A stretch of 5,334 bases of DNA from Spirochaetota bacterium (GTDB taxonomy: Bacteria > Spirochaetota > UBA4802 > UBA5550): contig JAKJGD010000184.1 of NCBI GenBank assembly GCA_022704585.1, forward strand, positions 1-5,334, given 5' to 3'. Positions 1 through 5,081 of this stretch are shown here, piece after piece. The notes beneath the pieces were generated by a model, which was not told the DNA's origin, did no database searches, and saw nothing but the letters and a program-made list of their open reading frames with translations. The position numbers and the translations under genes were made by a program. Numbering within the stretch: position 1 is the stretch's first letter; each line of letters opens with the position of its first letter.

Positions 1-1009
1 CGCCCGACTCGAACTTCCGGTAAATGCGGGAGAGCAGGGCGATGCCGCGGTACGCGTGGAGCTCGTCCCTGTCGCTGAAGGCCTTCTTCAGGCTGCGGTA
101 CGTGGCCGGGTACATCAGCGTGTACGCCACCTCGGCGCCGTACAGTATGATGAGGGAGGAGGCGTATACCATCAGGAGGAAGAGCGGGATCCCGGCAAGG
201 GCGCCGTAGACGGCCAGGGTGCTGCCCGCGAAGGTCCTGGTGTACACGGCGAAGCCCATGATGAAGAGCACCCACACCGCGCCGGTGAAGGACGCGCCGA
301 GCGCCGCGGGCCTGAATGGCACCTTCGTGTTGGGCAGGGAGATGTAGAGCAGCAGGAAGAGGAGCCAGATAATGGCAAAGGGCGCCAGAAAGCCGATCAG
401 CGCGCTCAAGGGCGATATGAGAGCGGATATCCGCGCGGCCACGTACGTGCCTGAAGCCAGCAGGATGACTCCCAGGGTAAGCGCGGCCCAGTAAAAGATG
501 ATCTGGAGGTGTACGAGGCGTCCCTTTTTTACTTTCCATATGACGTTCAGCGAATTTTCAAGGGACCGGAACAGCGCGGTCGCGGAAAAGATCATCACCG
601 CCGCGCTGATGCCGCCGATCTTGCCGGCATTATCCACCAGGCCGAGTATCGTTTCTATGATCGGGGCGATGTTCATCGTAATGCTGTACTGATCAAGGAG
701 CAGCTGGACCCTTTCGACAAGCTCCTTTTCGTTCCGGCCCACGCCGGAGTAGAGCGAGTAGACGGCAAGCCCGACTGTCAGCATAGGTACCAGCGAGAGG
801 ATGATGGTATAGGTGATGGACGAGGCCCTGGTGAAGCATTCATCCTTGATGAATTTTCGTCCTGCCACGATAAGGACCTTTGCCCCGTTCGCGATCATGC
901 GCCACGCGCCGTTCAGTGTTTCATCGCCCCGGTATATGTCTGTGGCCAGTGTAACGGCCCTGTCTTTCCGCTCGTTGATCCTGTTCCTGATGGCTTTATT
1001 TCTTGTCAT
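1..1009 (-). CDS. YihY/BrkB-family inner membrane protein, C-terminus cut by the window edge
   Basis: The minus strand reads open for 336 codons from ATG 1009-1007 to the left edge with no stop, so the gene is partial at its 3' end. A good Shine-Dalgarno (AGGAG, about six bases upstream) fixes the start. After a basic, soluble N-terminus (residues 1-60) there are about six hydrophobic segments, near residues 64-86, 132-147, 170-192, 200-224, 236-256 and 268-295. Family hallmarks are visible: the LPNTKVPFRPAALGA stretch (about 225-239), the YGALAGIPLFLL segment (268-279) and a LYGAEVAY motif (289-296). These are typical of the BrkB/YihY family, which was once misnamed ribonuclease BN. The molecular function of the family is not settled; a transport or envelope role is usually assumed. 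Missing are the hydrophilic C-terminal residues. It is transcribed divergently from rpsU. I am confident of the family and not of the function. Confidence 0.93.
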   Translation of the reverse strand, partial: MTRNKAIRNRINERKDRAVTLATDIYRGDETLNGAWRMIANGAKVLIVAGRKFIKDECFTRASSITYTIILSLVPMLTVGLAVYSLYSGVGRNEKELVERVQLLLDQYSITMNIAPIIETILGLVDNAGKIGGISAAVMIFSATALFRSLENSLNVIWKVKKGRLVHLQIIFYWAALTLGVILLASGTYVAARISALISPLSALIGFLAPFAIIWLLFLLLYISLPNTKVPFRPAALGASFTGAVWVLFIMGFAVYTRTFAGSTLAVYGALAGIPLFLLMVYASSLIILYGAEVAYTLMYPATYRSLKKAFSDRDELHAYRGIALLSRIYRKFESG

Positions 1010-1112
1010 GTCGCTCCTCTCGCGGGGGGTCTATGCTTGTAACAGGGAACAGCATATGCACGCTGTAAAGCCGATGGTCAATCATTATTTGGAGGTATTC
1101 TCTCCTGCCCGG

Positions 1113-1139
1113 CCCCTCCCCGCAACGCGGGGGACGGGG
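1113..1139. repeat. GC-rich hairpin, possible REP-like element
   Basis: CCCCGC at 1118-1123 pairs perfectly with GCGGGG at 1127-1132 around a three-base loop (AAC). Beyond a small internal loop, CCCC at 1113-1116 pairs with GGGG at 1136-1139. No T-run follows on either strand, so it is not a classical terminator. Small GC-rich palindromes of this kind in intergenic space are often members of dispersed repeat families. Whether this one recurs cannot be judged from a single window. Confidence 0.45.
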
Positions 1140-1171
1140 GGCGTATTAATACATTTCCGGCCCATTTTTTA

Positions 1172-1200
1172 TTGACAAATAATATATAGTTCTCTAAGGT
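1172..1200 (+). promoter_or_regulatory. Sigma70-like promoter for rpsU
   Basis: A perfect -35 hexamer TTGACA (1172-1177) is followed, after a 17-base spacer, by TAAGGT (1195-1200), which keeps the key T1, A2 and T6 of the -10 consensus. The spacer is AT-rich (AATAATATATAG). Transcription would start near 1207, giving a leader of about 43 bases before the ATG at 1250. The -35 is strong and the -10 mediocre. Confidence 0.6.
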
Positions 1201-1249
1201 GCCACACACTGCGTGCAATGCAATATTAAAAAGAAAGGATGTGATCCAG

Positions 1250-1552
1250 ATGACGAGCCCTTTAGAAGTCGACGTGAACGGCGACATTGAGAAAGCCTTC
1301 AAGAACCTCAAGAAGAAGATGGCCTTCGAAGGTATTTTCAAAGAGCTGAAGCGCCGGCGTTACTATGAGAAGCCCAGCGAAGAGAAAAAGCGGAAGAAAG
1401 AGGAAGCTGAGCGTCGCCGGCTGAAAAAAATCAGGCGGATGAACGTTTCGCAGGGCGGCAGGACCAGGAAGCCCGGCACCGGCGGCAGCGGCGGTCCAGG
1501 ACGTCCCGGCGGCGGCAATTTTCGTCGGGAAGAAAGCGCTCCCGAATCGTAA
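1250..1552 (+). CDS. rpsU: 30S ribosomal protein bS21 with a Gly/Pro-rich C-terminal extension
   Basis: The protein has 100 residues. Residues 4-63 match the bS21 family: an N-terminal PLEVDVNGDIEKAFKNLKKK segment, then FKELKRRRYYEKPSEEKKRK, where the RR(R)xYYEKPS block is the family signature, then a long basic helix up to about residue 63. bS21 sits on the 30S platform near the anti-Shine-Dalgarno end of 16S rRNA and helps initiation. I chose ATG 1250 because AAAGGA lies about ten bases upstream and the protein then begins where bS21 normally does. The in-frame GTG codons at 1199 and 1241 lack a suitable site. Bacterial bS21 is usually about 60-75 residues. Here residues 67-100 add a low-complexity tail rich in Gly, Pro and Arg (GGSGGPGRPGGG, then an acidic end). 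The gene appears monocistronic, with its own promoter and a strong terminator. Confidence 0.95.
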   Translation: MTSPLEVDVNGDIEKAFKNLKKKMAFEGIFKELKRRRYYEKPSEEKKRKKEEAERRRLKKIRRMNVSQGGRTRKPGTGGSGGPGRPGGGNFRREESAPES

Positions 1553-1575
1553 ATCATGAAATCATGAAATCATGA
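1552..1575. repeat. Three perfect tandem copies of an 8-bp repeat (AATCATGA)
   Basis: AATCATGA occurs three times head to tail at 1552-1559, 1560-1567 and 1568-1575, starting on the last base of the rpsU stop codon and ending next to the terminator stem. Each unit contains the palindrome TCATGA. It may be a simple slippage repeat or a set of protein-binding sites; the sequence does not tell which. Confidence 0.85.
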
Positions 1576-1618
1576 TACAGATAAAAAAATCCGGCACTGC
1601 CGGATTTTTTTATCTGTA
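1576..1618. terminator. Intrinsic terminator after rpsU, potentially bidirectional
   Basis: Bases 1576-1595 are perfectly complementary to 1599-1618, a 20-bp stem closed by a three-base loop (ACT). The core is a GC stem, CCGGC/GCCGG, topped by that loop and flanked by a run of seven A on the left (1583-1589) and seven T on the right (1605-1611). It therefore has the form of a rho-independent terminator on both strands. On the plus strand it ends the rpsU transcript and isolates rarA, so rarA should have its own promoter in the short gap before 1647. Confidence 0.93.
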
Positions 1619-1646
1619 CATTTATAAACGGGCGGTATAGCGTACC

Positions 1647-2933
1647 ATGATGGACCAGAAAGACGCGTTCAGCCCCCTCGCGGACCGGTGCCGGCCGCGC
1701 ACCATTGACGAGTTCGTGGGGCAGGAGCACCTCCTCTCGGAGCACAAGATCCTCAGCACCATCATCGACAAGGGGACGGCCTTTTCACTTATACTCTGGG
1801 GCGAGCCCGGCTCGGGCAAGACGACCCTGGCGCGCATCATCGCGTCGTACTGCAACATGGAGGCGCACTTCCTGAGCGCCATCTCCGCCGGCGTCGCAGA
1901 CGTGCGCAAGGTGATCGAGAAGGGGAAAGAGAACCGGGCGAACGGCAGGCAGACGCTCCTCTTTCTCGATGAGATTCACCGCTTCAACAAGGCACAGCAG
2001 GACTCGGTCCTGGGCTCGGTCGAGTCCGGGGACATTATCCTGATCGGCGCCACCACCGAAAACCCGTCGTTCAACGTGATATCGCCGCTCCTTTCGCGTA
2101 CCCGCGTGCTCAAGCTCTCGCGCCTTTCTGAAGAAAATTTAATGAAGATACTCGACCAGGCGCTCCGCGGCGACGAGGTCCTGAAAGAGGGCGGCGCCCG
2201 CTTCGCGGACGACGGGGTGAAGAAGACGCTCGTGGCCGTGGCAAACGGGGACGCCCGCAGGATGCTCAATATCCTGGAAACCGCCTTCGCGCTCTCGGCG
2301 GACGGCGCCGTTACCGCGGCCCACATTGAGGAAGCTGTGCGCAACAGCATGCTCTACTACGACAAGACCGGCGATAAACACTACGACACCATCTCGGCCT
2401 TCATCAAGTCCCTGCGCGGCTCGGACCCGGACGCCGCGGTCTATTACCTGGCGCGCATGATCGAGTCGGGCGAGGACCCGGTCTTTATCGCGCGCCGCAT
2501 GGTCATCTTCGCGTCCGAGGACATCGGCAACGCCGCGCCCACGGCACTCACCCTGGCGGTGTCGGCCATGACCGCGACACAGAACATCGGCCTGCCGGAA
2601 GCCCGCATCGTCCTGTCGCAGTGCGCCACCTTCCTGGCCTCTGCGCCCAAGAGCAACGCCTCGTACCTGGCCATCGACGCGGCGCTGGCCGCGGCGAAAC
2701 AGTCGAATTATGAGATCCCGCTCCATATCCGGAACGCGCCCACGAAGCTGATGAAGGAGCTCGGCTACCACAAGGGGTACAAGTACCCGCATGACTTTAA
2801 CCGGCATTTCGTGAAGGACCAGTACCTTCCGGACGAGCTCAAGGGCGAGGTGTTCTATAAGCCCACGGAGGAGGGGAGCGAGAAGGCGCTCAGGGACCGG
2901 CTGAAGACGTTGTGGCCGGAACGATACAAGTAG
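1647..2933 (+). CDS. rarA: Replication-associated recombination protein A, AAA+ ATPase (RarA/MgsA, WRNIP1 family)
   Basis: This is a complete 428-residue protein, close to the usual family length. In order it shows the N-terminal PLADRCRPRTIDEFVGQEHLL segment (about 10-30), Walker A GEPGSGKTT (52-60), Walker B LLFLDE with the IHRFNKAQQD continuation (104-119), sensor 1 GATTENPSF (134-142), an arginine finger at SR 150-151, and sensor 2 GDARR (201-205). The C-terminal MgsA domain follows, with a YKYPHDF motif and the FYKPTEEGSE stretch near the end. The family forms tetrameric clamp-loader-like ATPases that act on DNA ends and stalled replication forks and interact with SSB. Two ATG codons lie in tandem (1647 and 1650) with only a weak Shine-Dalgarno, so either may be used. 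No key residue is missing. Codon use is GC-rich like the neighbours. A hairpin begins at the last base of the stop codon. Confidence 0.97.
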   Translation: MMDQKDAFSPLADRCRPRTIDEFVGQEHLLSEHKILSTIIDKGTAFSLILWGEPGSGKTTLARIIASYCNMEAHFLSAISAGVADVRKVIEKGKENRANGRQTLLFLDEIHRFNKAQQDSVLGSVESGDIILIGATTENPSFNVISPLLSRTRVLKLSRLSEENLMKILDQALRGDEVLKEGGARFADDGVKKTLVAVANGDARRMLNILETAFALSADGAVTAAHIEEAVRNSMLYYDKTGDKHYDTISAFIKSLRGSDPDAAVYYLARMIESGEDPVFIARRMVIFASEDIGNAAPTALTLAVSAMTATQNIGLPEARIVLSQCATFLASAPKSNASYLAIDAALAAAKQSNYEIPLHIRNAPTKLMKELGYHKGYKYPHDFNRHFVKDQYLPDELKGEVFYKPTEEGSEKALRDRLKTLWPERYK

Positions 2934-2954
2934 GCGCGGGTTTCAACCCGTGCC
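2933..2954. repeat. REP-like hairpin, copy 1
   Basis: Bases 2933-2941 pair with 2946-2954 around the loop TTCA, giving a 9-bp stem with one G-T (G-U in RNA) pair. The core CGGGTTTCAACCCG is identical in a second hairpin 22 bases downstream. It starts on the last base of the rarA stop codon. It lacks a T-run, so it is more likely a repetitive extragenic palindrome or mRNA 3'-end stabiliser than a classical terminator. Confidence 0.8.
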
Positions 2955-2976
2955 GGGGCGTTCCATATTCTGATAA

Positions 2977-2996
2977 GGTCGGGTTTCAACCCGACC
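2977..2996. repeat. REP-like hairpin, copy 2
   Basis: A perfect 8-bp stem (2977-2984 with 2989-2996) closes the same TTCA loop as copy 1, in the same orientation. The outer stem bases differ from copy 1 but still pair, as expected if the structure is what is maintained. The two copies form a small array between rarA and the AT-rich gene. Confidence 0.82.
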
Positions 2997-3011
2997 ATGA
3001 TAGAAAAAATG

Positions 3012-3032
3012 TTCTCGCAGAGACGCAGAGGA
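3012..3032. repeat. Left arm of an imperfect inverted repeat bracketing the AT-rich gene
   Basis: The purine-rich stretch TTCTCGCAGAGACGCAGAGGA contains GAGACGCAGAG (3020-3030). That segment matches the reverse complement of 3622-3632 (GAGACGCGGAG) at 10 of 11 positions. The end of this arm, AGAGGA (3027-3032), lies nine bases before the ATG at 3042 and is the likely ribosome binding site of the lipoprotein gene. A perfect 10-bp palindrome (ATATTAATAT, 3032-3041) fills the space between that site and the start codon. From memory, degenerate GAGACGCAGAG-type strings are common intergenic repeats in several environmental bacterial lineages; I cannot check this here. Confidence 0.6.
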
Positions 3033-3041
3033 TATTAATAT

Positions 3042-3605
3042 ATGAAAAAAGTAATACTAATAATGCTAATTGTTTCATTATCATTATCATGCTTTAAAAA
3101 GAATGATTCCGAAAGGATTTCAGAATCATCAAAGCCTATGAAGAATTACCCGGAAGAAAAACATGATGATACTATAACTCGGAAGAAGCTGATAATAACT
3201 GATGATTTATTGTATAATTGTGATATATGGAAAATAGATCGTGAATTTGAAGATGGCTCTCCAATGAAAATCATGGATGAGCTGAAACGGCTGGTAATTC
3301 AAAAAAAGGATAAAAAAGCATTTGAGCAGCTGAAATATTTGTCCGGATCCATGGATGGTGATTTAGCTGAATATTACAGCAAGGTTATGAGTGATTTGTT
3401 TAATTATAACACGCGATATTTTTTGCAAAACACATGTAAACATTACTATGCCGAATCTATTTATGGTTATGTTATTTATCATAACTTTATGGATGAAGTA
3501 GACCAGAAACAATATCCAAAAAATTATCAGGAAATACAATCGTATGGTGATATATCTAAATTATTTATAATGACATATAAGAAATATTTAAAGAATGGTT
3601 TTTAA
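3042..3605 (+). CDS. Small predicted lipoprotein, AT-rich, function unknown
   Basis: The 187-residue protein starts with a lipoprotein-type signal: basic MKK, a hydrophobic core at residues 4-15, and SLSLSC ending at Cys17. The residue three before the Cys is Ser rather than Leu/Val/Ile, a relaxed lipobox. After cleavage and lipidation it would be anchored outside the cytoplasm. Residues 18-48 are polar and probably flexible. Residues 73-130 look like two or three amphipathic helices (KIMDELKRLVIQKKDKKAFE, then DGDLAEYYSKVMSDLF), loosely like a HEAT-type pair. The C-terminal part is rich in Tyr and Asn. I recognise no family. Base composition is far from that of the neighbours: single 60-base lines at 3061, 3301 and 3541 are about 25%, 37% and 20% GC, against 67% for a line inside rarA. 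This suggests horizontal transfer or a fast-evolving lineage-specific gene. The frame is intact and has an upstream AGAGGA, so it is probably expressed. Confidence 0.8.
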   Translation: MKKVILIMLIVSLSLSCFKKNDSERISESSKPMKNYPEEKHDDTITRKKLIITDDLLYNCDIWKIDREFEDGSPMKIMDELKRLVIQKKDKKAFEQLKYLSGSMDGDLAEYYSKVMSDLFNYNTRYFLQNTCKHYYAESIYGYVIYHNFMDEVDQKQYPKNYQEIQSYGDISKLFIMTYKKYLKNGF

Positions 3606-3619
3606 CCGCTCATTATATT

Positions 3620-3655
3620 CACTCCGCGTCTCCGTGCCTCTGTGGTATGAGAGAT
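3620..3655. repeat. Right arm of the inverted repeat bracketing the AT-rich gene
   Basis: The segment reads CACTCCGCGTCTCCGTGCC, then TCTGTGGTATGAGAG. Bases 3622-3632 are the inverted counterpart of 3020-3030 with one mismatch. Read on the minus strand, this arm is made of near-repeats of a CACGGAG/CACAGAG type. It fills the gap between the lipoprotein stop codon and the transglutaminase start, so GC composition returns to the background level here. Confidence 0.6.
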
Positions 3656-3668
3656 GCATTAAGGCAAT

Positions 3669-4364
3669 ATGAATGATTTAAGCCCATATCTCAAGTCCAC
3701 CGCCTACATCGACAGCGATTCGCCCGCGATTATGGCTCACGCGCGCTCGATCGTAAGCCCGGACGACGGCGACGTCGAAAAAGCGGTGAAGCTTTTTTAC
3801 GCCGTGCGCGACTGTGTGCGGTACAACCCGTACCGGATGTCGGTCGCGGGGGAGGACTATGTTGCGTCCCGCGTGCTTGCCGCGGGCGAGGGCTTTTGCG
3901 TGCAGAAGGCCGTTTTACTGGCCGCCCTCTCCCGCGCGTCGGGCGTTCCCTGCCGGCTCCGGTTCGCGATCGTGAAGAACCACCTTGTCACGAAGCGGCT
4001 CCGCGACCTGATGGGAACGGACCTGTTCGCGTTCCACGGGTTCAACGAGTTTCATCTCGACGGCCGGTGGGTAAAGGCCACGCCGGCCTTCAACCTGTCC
4101 CTGTGCGAAAAGTTCGGCATCCTGCCGCTGGACTTCGACGGCTCGGCCGACTCGATCCTGCACCCGTTCGACGCGTCCGGCCGCCAGCACATGGAGTACC
4201 TGCACGACTACGGGCCGTTCGAAGACCTGCCCGTTGACCTGATGATGGAAGAGTTCGGGAAATACTATCCGGCCATCATGAAAGCGCTCGAGGCGCGGCA
4301 GGCGGGACCGGCCGGCGACTTCGAGCGGGAGGCCGATGACGAGAAGAGGGGAGAAGGACGATGA
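3669..4364 (+). CDS. Transglutaminase-like (papain-fold) domain protein
   Basis: The 231-residue protein has no signal peptide or membrane segment, so it is probably cytoplasmic. Residues 30-58 (an AVKLFYAVRDCVRYNPY region) and 66-100 form the usual lead-in to the core. The nucleophile motif is GEGFCVQKAVLLAALSRASG with Cys77. His123 lies in HGFNEFHLDGRW, matching the HAWxEV motif of the family. The third catalytic position, normally Asp in a DP pair, is Thr138 in KATPAFN, so the triad appears altered. Families of this kind include peptidases, amidases and transglutaminases, and I cannot name a substrate. The start at ATG 3669 has AAGG four bases upstream, somewhat close, and gives the expected N-terminus (YLKSTAYIDSDSPAI). 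The charged tail (about 208-231) looks disordered. The stop overlaps the next start by four bases (ATGA), which suggests translational coupling. Confidence 0.88.
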   Translation: MNDLSPYLKSTAYIDSDSPAIMAHARSIVSPDDGDVEKAVKLFYAVRDCVRYNPYRMSVAGEDYVASRVLAAGEGFCVQKAVLLAALSRASGVPCRLRFAIVKNHLVTKRLRDLMGTDLFAFHGFNEFHLDGRWVKATPAFNLSLCEKFGILPLDFDGSADSILHPFDASGRQHMEYLHDYGPFEDLPVDLMMEEFGKYYPAIMKALEARQAGPAGDFEREADDEKRGEGR

Positions 4365-4927
4365 GTGCCGACATAGCCGCGGTGATCGAGTTTATCATGC
4401 AGCACGCGACCAAGCAGGAATTGCAGTTCGTGGGCGAGGCCCTGCGCAGGCGCCTGGAGCGCGAGTCCTCCCTGGGCCTGGGACAGATCGACGTGAACCG
4501 GCTGGCCCGCGAAATGGCGCAGAATCTTGAGAGCAGGATGGGCCTGGGCGCCGACTCCGTGAGCGCGATGTCGCGCCGCCTCGTCGCGGACATGATACGG
4601 ATGGAGCAGCCGGACATCAGTGAGGCCGATTTGCAGAAGCTCCTGGACCAGTGGGTGCCCGGCGGCGCGGCCCGGACGGGAAGGAAGCCCGCCGATGGCA
4701 TACCCCGGGAGATGGTGCTGTCCATGATCACGCAGTTCGCCGCGTTCGGCAGGGGCGAGATGAGCGAGCAGGAAAAAGCGCAGTTCCCCCAGGGATGGTA
4801 CGAGAAGTACTGGAATGCCTTTGCCCCCGAGGTGCAGCGGTTACTCAAGGAATATATCCACGACAGGATCGGGAAAAACGATTTCTGGCGGGGGATACGG
4901 GAATACATGGGCGGGATGAAATATTAG
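4361..4927 (+). CDS. Uncharacterised soluble helical protein, coupled to the transglutaminase-like gene
   Basis: The protein has 188 residues, with no signal peptide and no membrane segment. I do not recognise a family. The N-terminus (about 3-36) predicts a long amphipathic helix, then a charged helical part (44-98) with alternating hydrophobic and acidic/basic residues. A short flexible Gly/Pro linker (100-114) follows, and then a second region with aromatic residues (WYEKYWNAF at 146-154 and FWRGIREYMGG at 175-185). GC content and codon style match the neighbours, which argues for a resident gene. Its ATG sits inside the upstream stop (ATGA, 4361-4364), and AGGGGAG seven bases upstream serves as ribosome binding site. 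The pair is thus probably co-transcribed and made in similar amounts; a physical or functional partnership is an inference from this layout only. No convincing terminator follows. Confidence 0.87.
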   Translation: MSADIAAVIEFIMQHATKQELQFVGEALRRRLERESSLGLGQIDVNRLAREMAQNLESRMGLGADSVSAMSRRLVADMIRMEQPDISEADLQKLLDQWVPGGAARTGRKPADGIPREMVLSMITQFAAFGRGEMSEQEKAQFPQGWYEKYWNAFAPEVQRLLKEYIHDRIGKNDFWRGIREYMGGMKY

Positions 4928-5081
4928 TTGATTTTATTTATCGCTTGTAAAGAAAGGGTATACCGCTTGATGCATAGGGCGATTTACATGCGACAGGTCC
5001 GTTGACTGACCTGATAGTAGTTCCCGGTTTTCGAAACAGAGCAAACTATATCATGATATAAATCAATCTCGAGGTCCTGAA
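4928..5081. other. Intergenic region upstream of pyrE with several inverted repeats
   Basis: No gene is visible in these 154 bases. TCGCTTGTAAA (4941-4951) pairs with TTTACATGCGA (4983-4993) at 10 of 11 positions across a 31-base loop. CAGGTC (4994-4999) and GACCTG (5008-5013) form a 6-bp stem with an 8-base loop. A TTGACT at 5002-5007 resembles a -35 box, but at 17 bases the downstream hexamer is CGGTTT, so I do not call a promoter. There is no T-run, hence no terminator call for the gene upstream. The region is a plausible place for a pyrE leader or promoter. Confidence 0.5.
5047..5060. promoter_or_regulatory. Perfect 14-bp palindrome upstream of pyrE, possible operator
   Basis: TATATCATGATATA is its own reverse complement over all 14 bases. 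It lies 21 bases before the pyrE start codon and 10 bases before its ribosome binding site, where a repressor could block transcription. Its AT-rich ends also resemble -10 elements (TATATC, TATAAA), but no good -35 stands at the right distance. In AT-rich sequence such a palindrome may arise by chance. It is a candidate site only. Confidence 0.35.

Larger units (their letters stand above)
1010..1249. other. Divergent intergenic region between the BrkB-family gene and rpsU
   Basis: About 240 bases separate the two start codons, and I see no gene here. The region holds a GC-rich hairpin (1113-1139) and, on the plus side, a TTGACA-type promoter for rpsU (1172-1200), both listed separately. On the minus strand a weak promoter for the BrkB-family gene may lie at TTGACC (plus coordinates 1081-1076) and TATGCT (1056-1051). 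Its 19-base spacer makes this doubtful. An in-frame GTG at 1199 opens upstream of rpsU but has no ribosome binding site and overlaps the promoter. Confidence 0.6.

Noticed and set aside
1..1009. Naming the membrane protein ribonuclease BN
   Set aside because: That name came from an old misassignment to YihY; the true RNase BN/Z is a metallo-beta-lactamase protein, and this sequence is a multi-pass membrane protein.
56..1042. Plus-strand open frames (56-454, 509-1042, 813-1175) opposite the BrkB-family gene
   Set aside because: They encode low-complexity, charged or unrecognisable peptides without ribosome binding sites, while the minus strand carries a continuous 336-codon membrane protein with family motifs.
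1199..1249. Longer rpsU start at GTG 1199 (17 extra residues) or at GTG 1241
   Set aside because: GTG 1199 overlaps the promoter's -10 and precedes the likely transcription start; GTG 1241 sits directly on the Shine-Dalgarno. ATG 1250 gives a normal bS21 N-terminus.
2139..2807. 222-codon minus-strand frame inside rarA
   Set aside because: It is an antisense shadow of the GC-rich rarA codons; the peptide is Arg/Val/Gly-rich with no recognisable domain, and rarA is unambiguous.
2933..2996. The two hairpins as a CRISPR array
   Set aside because: There are only two short palindromes with one 22-base gap and different outer bases; no repeat-spacer periodicity and no cas gene.
3012..3655. The AT-rich island as an insertion sequence
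   Set aside because: It contains no transposase; the arms are short and imperfect, and I find no clear target-site duplication at the ends.
4276..4908. 210-codon minus-strand frame opposite the uncharacterised helical gene
   Set aside because: The peptide is Ser/Arg/Pro-rich and lacks an upstream ribosome binding site, whereas the plus-strand frame is coupled to the upstream gene and has a coherent helical pattern.
5002..5030. TTGACT at 5002-5007 as the pyrE -35 box
   Set aside because: The hexamer at 17 bases (CGGTTT) does not resemble a -10 element, and neighbouring spacings are no better.
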